A stretch of DNA of 64,000 nucleotides from Megaleporinus macrocephalus (taxonomy: Eukaryota > Chordata > Actinopteri > Characiformes > Anostomidae): assembly GCA_021613375.1 (NCBI GenBank), contig CM038721.1, positions 6,123,486-6,187,485 of the forward strand, in the 5' to 3' direction. The notes beneath the pieces were generated by a model. That model had not been told where the DNA came from, searched no databases, and saw only the letters and a list, made by a program, of their open reading frames with translations. The position numbers were made by a program, and so were the translations under genes. Positions 46,565-56,569 of the stretch are shown one piece after another (the stretch's first letter is position 1; each line of letters starts with the position of its first letter).

Positions 46565-46592
46565 CTAGGGTTATTGTTAGGGTTAGGGTTCA
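46565..46592 (+). repeat. Short interstitial telomere-like repeat
   Basis: CTAGGGTTATTGTTAGGGTTAGGGTT contains two perfect and one imperfect TTAGGG units next to the tetranucleotide tract. Too short to indicate a chromosome fusion. Confidence 0.6.
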
Positions 46593-47589
46593 AGTGGAGT
46601 TTTTTAGATAAGCCAGTGGTTTGTATATTAAGTAGTCAAAGAAGGAATTTCACAGAAAAATAAAGAGAACATTAATAAAGAGAAGCAGTTGTACTAAACT
46701 ATATATCGGAATGATAGAGACAGTCAAGCTTTTGAGGCTAACTTTTGAATGTAAACCTATAAATGATGTGATCATAATCAAACAGAGGAAGTACAGTCAT
46801 TAGAATGATAAAGTTTGGCTCCTGGGTTGAACAGTTTTATTGAATGGGCATGAATGAATTCCATTTTCCTGCGTCTTTGTTTTTGGAATTAAAAGATGAA
46901 TAAAGTTTATATGGTGTATATGGTTTCCTGCTGTGTTCTGGTCTGGTGGTTGAGTTGGTAATGGTTTAATGCAGGTTATTGCTTTTGTGCGCTTAGATCT
47001 TGCCTGGACGGCCAATGCACTACCCCCATTTTGGCGATACTCTTTCACTTCCAGATTTAATGCATGTGGTTTTGTGATAAAATGTTGAATTAAAGAGAAA
47101 AGGAACGAATAGCACTCACGCTCCAGAATCATTCACTTGGCCAGCGGTTCGCTGTCTCGCTGCAAAGCCTGAACCAATTTCCCACTGCTAATCTTTGCTA
47201 CTGAAAAGCGCTCCCTTGTCTCAGCATGGTGGAAAGCTCTTTGTCTTAAAACACCTGGCACTTCGGACTCGGAGCGAAAAACCCATCTAAGCGGTCTTAT
47301 CTTCCCCCTGGGTCATCCTTATTGCACAAACACAATTAACCTGGACTGTGCTGGACCACTCAGATGATGAAATTAGCAAAAAATCTCTGGTTTTCTGCTG
47401 GATTTGCAGCGAGTCAAAGGCAAGTACCAATCAATCTTATGGACTGCTTCTGTTCAGAGCTGCCTGTTCTAAAGACTAACCACAATATATCAATAGTATA
47501 TTCCAGTAGGATGAAGCTGTGTCTGAAAGGATTAGTGTGTAATGAATGGTCTACTGATATCTGAACCTTTCAGTACATATTTCTATACA
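46593..47589. other. Single-copy stretch, possible conserved element at 47110-47340
   Basis: No gene supported. The 47110-47340 block is repeat-poor (AAGCCTGAACCAATTTCCC, GAAAAGCGCTCCCTTGTC) and could be conserved noncoding DNA. Confidence 0.25.
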
Positions 47590-48640
47590 ATGTCTGGCCA
47601 CTTTATTAGAAACGCCTACCTTGTGCTTTCACTTACTAGCCATTTTATTAGAAATGCCTACCTTGGGCTTTCACTTACTAGCCATTTTATTAGAAACACC
47701 TACCTTGTACTTCCACTTACTGGCCGTTTTATTAGAAACAACTACCTTGTACTTCCACTAACTAGCCACTTTATTAGAAATACCCACCTTGTCCTTATAC
47801 TACCTGGCCACCTTATTGGAAACGCCTACCTTGAGCTACCAGTAACTAGACACTTTATTGGAAACACCCACCATGAGCTTCCACTAACTGACCACTTTAT
47901 TAGAAACAACTATCTTGTCCTCTCACTGGCCACATTCTTAAAAAAACCTACCTTATCCTCTCACTGGCCACTTTATTAGAAACACCCACCTTGTACTTCA
48001 ACTTACTAGCCACTTTTTTAGAAACACCTACCTTGTACTTTCACTAACTGGCCATTTTATAAGAAACACCTGCCTTGTCCACTAACTTACCACTTTATTA
48101 GAAACACACACCTTGTACTTCCACTTACTGGCCATTTAATTAGAAACACCAACCTTGTACTTCCACTAACTGGCCACTTTATTAGAAACACCTACCTTGT
48201 CCACTAACTGGCCACTTTATTAGAAACACCAACCTTGTACTTCCACTAACTGGCCACTTTATTAGAAACACCTACCTTGTCCGCTAACTGGCCACTTTAT
48301 TAGAAACACCTACCTTGTCCGCTAACTGGCCACTGTATGAGAAACACATACCTTGAGCTTCCACTGACTGGCCACTTCATTAGAAACAGCCATCTTGCAC
48401 TTCCACTCACTGGCCACTTTAATAGAAATACCCACCTTGTCCTTCCACTGACTGGCCACTTTATTGGAAACGTCCACCTTGAGCTTCCACTAACTGGCCA
48501 CCTTATTAGAAACACCCAACTTGTACTTCCACGCACTGAACAATTTATTAGGAACACCTACCTTGTCCACTAACTGGCCACATTATTAGAAAGGCTCACT
48601 TTGAGCTTCCACTAACTGGCCACCTACCTTGTCCTTCCAA
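47590..48640 (+). repeat. 42-bp minisatellite, array 1
   Basis: About 25 units near ACTGGCCACTTTATTAGAAA followed by CACCTACCTTGTACTTCCACTA. Some units are about 31 bases because GTACTTCCACTAA is shortened to GTCCACTAA. Open frames on both strands (up to 145 codons) exist only because 42 is a multiple of three. Confidence 0.95.
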
Positions 48641-49782
48641 CTGAATCCAAGTTTATTTGTACAGTGGAAAAACAGATTAGCGTCATGCAGCTGAATTCAT
48701 GGCTGTTGTTGGCTACTACCTTCCACGAACTGTTAGCTTCATTAGCATGTGGAGCTATCCCTTTAAGCAAAGTACTTCGATAGCTTCTAGCTGCACTTTC
48801 TCCGACTCCTGTCATCTATACTGCCTCAAACATAAAACAATTGTCAACTTCACAAGTCCCTCGCCTTGAAGGCATGCTGCACACCTTATCAAGCCTAACC
48901 ATAGGTCTCAGACATCAAATTATAGGATCTGAGCGCTACAGCCGACCGCTGTTTTCGTGTCTATAGAGCGTAAATCAAAGCGGCGCTACTGGTCTAACCA
49001 CACTTTTTGCCACCGAACAAGCCTCAACATATGTAGTGCCATAAAACCATGAGCCATGCGAGGGTCATGCACTGCCAGCCAGCGGTTTGCATGAAAAGCA
49101 AAACTTGAGAGAGAGAGAAAGAGAGAAAGAGAGTGCATGCACGTCCTTCCCAGGAGGAGATGTGTAATTGAAAGAGATCGGACAAGCAGAGGCCGTTTCC
49201 ATGAAGAACAAATTCCATCCACCTCACGTCTCATTCAATCTCTTCTGAAATGTGGATTGAAAAAAAAAGAGCTCGTCAGGTTCGTTCCATTTATTCCGCT
49301 TACCGCGTGGACGTCCCTGAGAGCGAGCGGGGTCCCAGTCCTTCGCTTATTGAGGCGCCGTTCGTTTTTTAATTGAGCGTTCTGCTCATGATGCCAGATG
49401 CACTATGCAAGAGCGCAGGAATGTGTAGTAAATCAATCAGACGGTCAAAGGCCCTCACAAACTGAATACAATTACAGCCGCCTGCGACTCCCCCACATCT
49501 CCGCCGATTTTCAGCACTGATATTAACCTTGCATTAAGCCATGTGCTTGCTTCAATTAGAGATAATCCATGTTCAGGATGTGCTTTACTCTGCGTTGAAG
49601 TTAGATGTATGAGGCGTCGGGGAAATTACATATAAGGGGTGAGAAATACTGGAGGAAAAGTCATATTGTACAATACAATTAATGTTACATACAGTGCTAA
49701 CTTTAAAATTTGAGAACTCTTCTATTGTGAATATCTACATACATTTGATGAGATTGTTGATCTTCAAGTCTGGAGCACCTAA
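48641..49782. other. Single-copy stretch with a (GA)n tract and possible conserved element
   Basis: GA-rich tract at 49107-49134. The block at 49180-49650 is repeat-poor with GTAAATCAATCAGACGGTCA and CTTCAATTAGAGATAATCC words, resembling conserved noncoding DNA. No exon supported. Confidence 0.3.
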
Positions 49783-50935
49783 TGCCTGGTTCACACTACA
49801 TTGACTGGTTGAGCTGTAATTGGGAGTCTTTCAGTTGTTGTGGCATTTACACTACATGACTGGTCGGCAACATGGGGTCACCAATTACACGATTTTCACT
49901 CTGGAGAATCACCGACTCACCGACTTTTGTCACGAGAACACACGAAACCTAAACACATGTGAGAGCTAGCGATACCATGTAGAACATAGACTATCTCCAA
50001 AACCCATGTCAACAAACCAGTAGTACAAGTTGTTACTGCGCTGATCTGCAAGAAAGAAGAATTATTATTTTATTATTACTTTATTAGAAACACCTATCTT
50101 GAACTTCCATTAACTGGCCACTTTATTAGAAACACCTACCTTGAACTTCCACTAACTGGGCACTTAATTAGAAACACCTACCTTGTACCTCCACTCACTG
50201 GGCACTTAATTAGAAACACCGACCTTGTATTTTTATTCACTGGCCACTTAATTAGAAACACCTACCTTCTAATTCCACTCACTGGCCACATTATTAGAAA
50301 CACCTACCTTGTACTTCCACTCACTGGCCACTTTTTTAGAAACACCTACCTTGTACTTCCACTCACTGGGCACTTAATTAGAAACACCTACTTTGTATTT
50401 CCAATCACTGGCCACTTAATTAGAAACACCTACCTTCTACTTCCACTCACTGGCCACTTTATTAGAAACACCTACCTTGTACTTCCACTCACTGGCCACT
50501 TAATTAGAAACACCTACCCTGTATTTCCAATCACTGGCCACTTAATTAGAAACACCTACCTTGTACTTCCACTCACTGGCCACATTATTAGAAACACCTA
50601 CCTTGTATTTCCACTCACTGGCCACTTTATTAGAAACACCTACCTTGTCCACTAACTGGCGTACGTGTCGCCCGCAGCCGCAGAAAGATTGTGTGAACGG
50701 TGATGCGGTTCTCTCTCTACGTGATCCCATTGGCTGTAGCTAGACGCTGCTGTTGACTCACAGTCGTCGACTGGTCTAGATATTAAACATGCTAGATGTT
50801 TGCGGGGCGTCTGCGATTAGTCGGCGAGCGTCTTTCAGCCGTTCACACTACACGACTGAGTGAGCGCCGAATGGTGGGCAATTTGCCTCCGAGCAGAGGT
50901 TTATGTCTGCGATATCATGTAGTGTGAACTAGACA
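49783..50935. mobile_element. PIF/Harbinger-type MITE containing a 42-bp minisatellite
   Basis: TAA at 49780-49782 and again at 50936-50938 flanks ends that are inverted repeats: TGCCTGGTTCACACTACAT at the left and TGTCTAGTTCACACTACAT as complement of the right. A 3-bp TWA target duplication is characteristic of PIF/Harbinger. The interior (50077-50660) is occupied by array 2 of the 42-bp unit. No transposase. Confidence 0.7.
50077..50660 (+). repeat. 42-bp minisatellite, array 2
   Basis: About 14 units of the ACTGGCCACTTTATTAGAAA repeat, inside the element at 49783-50935. Confidence 0.95.
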
Positions 50936-51437
50936 TAAGCTGATCCTTTAAAAGCCTTTATCTTAGCAATAAGTGTGTGTGTCTCAAATCCTAGTGAGCT
51001 CCTACATAGGCAGCATTTTTCATCATAGTATGCGCTCTCGACATGTAGACTGTTCCAATTCTTACATACCTTAAACATGCTGTTTACTGAGGAACCTTAC
51101 TTAGACCTGATTTTAAAGAAGCATCGAACGCTTCCTCAGCCGCTAAGACAATCCCATGATGCAACGCAGGCTAATCTACAAGCAGTGAAGTGGTTTTAAA
51201 ATGTGAGTTATTTTGATTCTCTCTGGAGTTTTAATGTGTTTCTGGTCATATAATCACACAAAACAGTATTTTATTATCAACTCTGTAACGAGTCCTTCAC
51301 CATTTAGCAGTTTTATACTCGAGCCATTAGCATTTATGCTAGCGGATTTTTAAGCCTCGGGCTATTGTTTTGGATAGTCGGCCGGTAGCTTAGCAACCAG
51401 TATCTCTCTAACTAGAGCGTCTCAGTAATCTGTTTTA

Positions 51438-52282
51438 TGCAGACCATACACTAGAAGACTCTGAAAAGTTGTTTACTAGACTAAAGTCTGACGCCCTCTC
51501 ACATCTAAACACTAGTCACAGACTTTTAGTCACAGGCTAGTCTCAGGCTATGATTTTTCAAAGACTGGGGGTCTTTCAGAGTCACTATTGACAAGACTGC
51601 AACTAGATTCCTTTAGAGATTATTTCCCATTTATATGATTGAAGCTAACAATGTTCAGCTAACATGTACGGTTAGCGGCTAGGCTAATTGTAAACACTGT
51701 AGCCCCGTTTGGCGTTGTTTTAGCATAGCATACTCAGCGGGGATTTCGAGGGCTTCAGCGATTTCTGTTAACCTTTTTTTTTTTGCTTCTCCACTCTCTC
51801 GTGGTATAAATAGGAAGACACGTCAAAGAGGCACTCTTGCTCACTCCACAGCTCACTCCACAGCTCACTCCACAGCTCCACCAGTCCTTTGGTACAGTCC
51901 AGGATAACCGTGATTTCCGAACCCTCGCCGGACTCCCCTCCAGGTCTAACTTCTTTACCCGCCATACATTCCTGTACTTGCCTCGTGGCTTCCCGTTTGG
52001 TGGTGAACAGAGCTCTCCTATCGGTTGTTAACAATGTTCACCTCACTATTTGCGTGAGCTAAGACTTCAGATTGATAATATTAAACACGTTTGATTTTAC
52101 TGGAACTCTCGGACGAAAAAAAAAACTGACTTAAACCTGCAGTCTTGACCACCTCACACTAAACAATCGAGATGAGGCGAGCGCAACTCAACTCAAGCAA
52201 GACTCTCAAGATTTTATTCCGATACTGGAAATTTGTCTGGGATATTAAAATCGCTTGAAAATAGTTTGGTGTAAGGTCAGCA
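51438..52282 (-). mobile_element. PIF/Harbinger-type element nested in MITE A
   Basis: TTA at 51435-51437 and 52283-52285 flanks 845 bases with inverted ends TGCAGACCATACAC and (complement of the right end) TGCTGACCTTACAC. The uninterrupted MITE A copy shows a single TTA at this point, so the 3-bp duplication is proven by an empty site. It contains a MADF-like coding remnant on the minus strand, as expected for this superfamily. Confidence 0.8.
51725..51930 (-). pseudogene. MADF/Myb-like domain remnant of the nested element
   Basis: On the minus strand the frame reads TKGLVELWSE, then QECLFDVSSYLYHERVEKQK, and after a shift in an A-run LTEIAEALEIPAEYAML. The pattern LxELWxE..CLFDV..YxxRxxK....IA matches MADF domains, which PIF/Harbinger elements encode in their second protein. 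A 12-base unit (CTCACTCCACAG, 51839-51874) triplicated inside the frame repeats LWSE. The shift in the 11-base T-run at about 51777 breaks the frame. Confidence 0.5.
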
Positions 52283-52444
52283 TTATGAGGAGAGATGTCA
52301 GACAGAACGCTGCTACTTAAACAGCTGCCTACCTAGACAGCCTACTTAGACACTCTCTAGGTTTTAAGACACACCCAGAGTGTTTTCGCCAGTAAGAACA
52401 CCCAATATCATTAGAACAGATGGAAATAGAATTAATATCTTATT

Positions 52445-52800
52445 GCGAAAGAAGTAGATCATATCTTGAGCTCCTGTTTGAAGAACAAAGTGTAGTTCCA
52501 GATTTCTCCTGGACGCCCCAGACATTGTATGAATGTGTTCAGTTCCTTCAGCAGCAATCTTGATTTAGCTTAATGAAGTACTGAGCAGTCAAAGCAGGTA
52601 TTAGATGAGAACTACAATAATAAATAATATTGGGTGGTTTATAGAAGGAGAAGCTTGGAAAGGGTTAAATTAACACATTGATGTATGTAAAAGCACTACT
52701 TACTGTATTAATACTATATGAATACTTAAAAGTGAGTAAATAAAAGCTTCCTGTCTGGAAAAAATGGCTTTTTAAATATAATAACGTCCCCAAGTGACTA
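52445..52800 (-). mobile_element. Family C element, reverse copy
   Basis: Reverse complement of 6807-7163 over about 355 bases, including GGCGTCCAGGAGAAATCTGG (in complement), TTCAGCAGCAATCTTGATTT and TAAAAGCTTCCTGTCTGG. Truncated compared with copy 1. Confidence 0.8.
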
Positions 52801-52899
52801 TAGGCTAACTTGTATAATCCAACAGCATCACCAAAGCGAATCTATCAATCAACAAATTAAATCTTGCGTGCAGCCCTAGTTCATGAGTTTGTGATTAAT

Positions 52900-53240
52900 A
52901 TTAATAATTATCCTGATTCATAAGACCTTTTGCTGACCCAAACCCAAAAGCCCAGGTAGAATGGAAACAAGAGCTGATGAATTCAATTCAACCAAATGAT
53001 TTTGAGGCTCGGGCCGTTCACTCCACTGGCTTTCTCGGTTTATGAGTCGTCATAAAATCAGAGCTAAGATGAAAGCCAGCTGTCACAAGCACGTTCGGCG
53101 CAAGCCAACATATAAAATCCCAGATGATATTTAGCAAAATAATGACTATTCGAAATTGAGCTCAGTCATTTAGCTCATTTATACACACTTAAATGGAACG
53201 TCCTGTGGGTTATAGAGTTCACGCTGGTCTGTGCTGCAGA
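52900..53240. promoter_or_regulatory. Candidate conserved noncoding element
   Basis: Repeat-free block with GTTTATGAGTCGTCATAAAA (a near-palindrome) and CAGATGATATTTAGCAAAAT. Called from composition. Confidence 0.25.
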
Positions 53241-53363
53241 TCTGAGAGCAGTCTAGGCCTCTCTGAACTATTAACCCTTAAACTCTCTGGAGCTGTATGT
53301 GAGTCCCCAGTTCAGTTTCTCGCTCTCACAACCACAGAACCTACACATTAGTCAAGTGGACTT

Positions 53364-53810
53364 CCTCTCACTGGCGACTTTATTAGAAACACCTGTCTTG
53401 TTCTTCTACTCACTGGCCACTTTATTAGAAACGCCCACGTTGTACTTCCACTAACTGACCACATTATATGAAACACCCACCTTGTGCTTTCACTTGCTGG
53501 CCACTTTATTAGAAACACCCACCTTGTACTTCCACTCACTGGCCACTTTATTAGAAACACCCACCTTGTACTTCCACTCACTGGCCACTTTATTAAAAAC
53601 ACCCACACTGAGCTTTCACTCACTGGCCACTTTATTAGAAACACCCACTTTGTACTTCTACTCACTGGCCACTTTATTAGAAACACCCACCTTGTACTTC
53701 CACTCACTGGCCACTTTATTAGAAACACCCACCTTGTACTTCCACTCACTGGCCACTTTATTAGAAACACCCACCTTGTACTTCTACTAACTGACCACAT
53801 TGTTAGAAAC
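53364..53810 (+). repeat. 42-bp minisatellite, array 3
   Basis: About ten units with high identity (CACTCACTGGCCACTTTATT, AGAAACACCCACCTTGTACT). It passes directly into a transposon-like palindrome at 53869, which retains one diverged unit (CTGACCACATTGTTAGAAAC). Confidence 0.95.
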
Positions 53811-53815
53811 AGCAG

Positions 53816-54360
53816 TGCTGCTGTTGGAGTGTTTAAACACCTCTAGGTCATAGCTCCAGCAGCACTGCCGTGTCTGATCCACTCACACCAGCACAACACA
53901 CACTAACACACCACCACCACGTCAGTGTCACTGCAGTGCCAAGAATGACCCACCACTCAAATAATACCTGCTCTGTGGGGGTCCTGATCATTGAAGAACA
54001 GGATAACAACGTATGCAGAAGAACAAATGGACTACAGTCTGTAACTATAGCACTACAAAGCCCTCCTGCATGGTATATACCGTACAGACCCATATCCCAC
54101 CTGTTGCTGCACACTTTACCATCTAGATTTTATTTGAGTGGTGGTTCATTCTCAGCACAGCAGTGACCCTGACACGGTCGTGTGTGTGTGGCGCTGGTAC
54201 GAGTGTATCAGGAGTGTATCGGTTTAGGATGGACCACCACCTAAAAACATCCAGCCCTGTGGTTAGAAAGTGCATCAGTGCATCAACAGATGAGCTACAT
54301 TCTCTAACTGGACACCAGCAAGGTGGAGATGGGTTTCCATTAAAGTGGCCAATTAATGTG
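53816..54360. mobile_element. Palindromic transposon-like segment
   Basis: 53869-53968 and 54125-54214 are inverted repeats around GTCAGTGTCACTGCAGTGCC and the complement of TCTCAGCACAGCAGTGACCC. The sequence resembles an abundant otophysan element in which 'one unit of the 42-bp repeat' forms the end. No coding capacity. Confidence 0.6.
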
Positions 54361-55081
54361 TAGCTCATATCTGAAGCCTAAAAATAATAGTAGACCCAAC
54401 TGCAAGCCTGACCTCTGCAAGGCTAGTCTCAGCATCTGGATAGTTTTTAGTACACTGTTCAATACAGAACTAAGCCAAGCCAGTCTGACTGGTTTCATGA
54501 AGAAAGAGGACACACAAGAACCGCCTCCTTATGGCTCTGTTGATATCTGATTGGCTGGAAAACAATGGCCAGCATGGCCATGAGTCACGCGCCTTTGTCC
54601 TGAAAAATGCGAGACTGTTTTGGCCTTAAAAAAAAAAAACTGCTACACCGAAAACCCTACAATATCTTACTAATGTATTATTGATAATAAAGTATTGTGA
54701 TTGTTAATAACACATTATGATTTTTATGAACAGTCCATACAGTATAGACTAAAGTATTGGACATTAAACCATGTTTTTAGGTATTTTCTTTAAAACCCCC
54801 AAATAATGAAATACATGAAGCACTCATACTCCTTGGCCACATAAACACAGAATATCTGCAATTTTTTATTTATTTATTTTTATTTATGATTTTTCGGTTG
54901 TGCCAAAATAGAATGTGTATATCAGTTGTTTTAATCAAATATAATTATAGGTATAGGGTCACTCATAGTTGAAGCCAATTTTCAGTATTTCTGAATGGAA
55001 TTGATTAAGTAGAACGATTTATATCCATTTATATCCATCGATTTATATCCATATATCTATGTATCTCTCTCTCTCTCTCTC

Positions 55082-55083
<2 letters not shown>
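54361..55083. other. Stretch without a supported gene
   Basis: AT-rich, with TATTTATTTATTTTTATTTA near 54878. Nothing else seen. Confidence 0.35.

Positions 55084-55171
<88 letters not shown>
55084..55171 (+). repeat. (AT)n microsatellite
   Basis: About 88 bases of AT repeats preceded by a short (CT)n. Confidence 0.95.
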
Positions 55172-55174
<3 letters not shown>

Positions 55175-55194
55175 TCTTATACTTTTATATTCTT

Positions 55195-55530
55195 ATACTC
55201 ATGGGCCATATTATTAGAAACTCCTACCATACAGGTGCACTTTGTAGGTATTCAGTTACAGACTGTAGCCCATCTGTTGCTGATGGATGGTGGTCCAATC
55301 TCAGCACAGCAATGACACTGACATAACAGTATGTAGTGCTGGTATGAGTGTGCTGGCCACTATATTAGAAAATATAGTCTTATAGCTCCACTTTGCTGGT
55401 GTACAGTTAGAGAAATAGTGCATTTGTAGATGCACAGTTTGTGTCATATGGTGGTCCTTTTCTACTCATGAATGGTGTGGGGGGGGATTGCATAGCAACA
55501 GATGGGCTACAGTCAGTAACTTTAGATCTA
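55195..55530. repeat. Fragments related to the 53.8-kb palindromic element
   Basis: ATATTATTAGAAACTCCTAC, CAGTTACAGACTGTAGCCCA, ATCTCAGCACAGCAATGACA and GCAACAGATGGGCTACAGTC match pieces of 53816-54360, in partly rearranged order. Remnants of the same family. Confidence 0.55.
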
Positions 55531-55561
55531 TATTGAGAATTCTTCTGAATTGTACTATGTA

Positions 55562-55586
55562 TCTCTCTCTCTCTCTCTCTCTCTCT

Positions 55587-55661
<75 letters not shown>
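55562..55661 (+). repeat. (CT)n followed by (AT)n
   Basis: CT repeats to about 55588, then AT repeats to 55661. Confidence 0.95.
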
Positions 55662-55662
<1 letters not shown>

Positions 55663-55671
55663 TCCAAAGAA

Positions 55672-55760
55672 AAGCAGTCTTTACTTTCAATGTAAATTAA
55701 TAGAAGTGATTTTGGAGCATTTCTATTGGTCCATTCATTGTGAAATTTTCATACAATTGA
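55672..55760 (+). repeat. Dispersed repeat family D, copy
   Basis: AGCAGTCTTTACTTTCAATG, TTTTGGAGCATTTCTATTGG and a TGTGAAATTTTCATACAATT block, as at 12990-13130. Confidence 0.6.
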
Positions 55761-56265
55761 CACTGCAGAAAAATAAAACAAATCGACAGAAATGAAGATA
55801 CTTGTTTTTTTTCTGAGGATATTTGGTTCTCACACCTGCAAACCATCCAGTCATTGTGAAGTGTGTGTTTGAAGAGGTAAACCGAGGCAGAGCTGTTTAG
55901 AGGGATGAAGAGCAAGAGGAGAGGGTCAGTAGAAGTTGAGTGGGTCATGAGGTGAAGGATGCTGCGTGACTCGTTAAGTTGATGCTGACGTTCACGCACC
56001 TGCTGGAGTAGTGGAGGTCAACCAGAACGGTCAGTCAGCTCTGGAAGTAGCGGCAGCTCAGTGCAAAAGTCAGAGACCTCCAATCATTTCTGTAATTTTT
56101 CAGTCAAAACAGCCAATAAACAGTTTTTGCTTGGTTTTCATAATCAGTAAAAAGGCAGCTGAGAAAAATAAAACAAGGAAGTTCTGGCTGTAATCGTTAT
56201 GGCTCATTTAGACAGATGCATCTTGTCACATCTTATAAACATATTAAGAAACACACCCACAGCCT

Positions 56266-56569
56266 TCAATCTACTATTAAGAAACAATCCATCCATTATC
56301 TTCTGCTTTATCCCACAAGTCTGCATCACTGGAGCCAATCCCAGTGTCGTTGGGCGAAGGTGGGGAACCCCATGGATGGGTCGCCAGTCCAAACATGGCC
56401 AACACTCACATATTCACACCGACTGGCAGTTTAGAGTGAGGATCAACCTAACATGCATGTGTTAAGACTGTGGGAGGAAACCCACTCAAGCACGGGGAGA
56501 ACATACACACTCCACACAGAACCACCCAGACCGGGAATCCAACCCAGATCATCTTACTGTGAGGAGACT
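56266..56569 (+). repeat. Retroelement-tail family F, copy 3
   Basis: Same order as copies at 41830 and 43575: CCATCCATTATCTTCTGCTT, GGGTCGCCAGTCCAAACATG, CTAACATGCATGTGTTAAGA, ACACTCCACACAGAACCACC and CATCTTACTGTGAGGAGAC. Its end runs directly into the 20-bp array. Confidence 0.8.

Larger units (their letters stand above)
50971..52378 (-). mobile_element. MITE family A, reverse copy split by a nested element
   Basis: 50971-51437 and 52286-52378 together correspond, reversed, to the intact copy at 3403-3999. The gap is the 845-base insertion at 51438-52282. The split falls inside CTGTTTTATGAGGAGAG, which is continuous (in complement) in the intact copy near 3485. Confidence 0.85.

Noticed and set aside
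47542..48573. Open frames of 78-145 codons on both strands
   Set aside because: They translate the 42-bp minisatellite; the unit length is divisible by three, so open frames are expected without selection.
53348..53846. Overlapping frames of 102-150 codons with a 14-residue repeat
   Set aside because: Same cause as above; frames on opposite strands are equally open and contain no domain.
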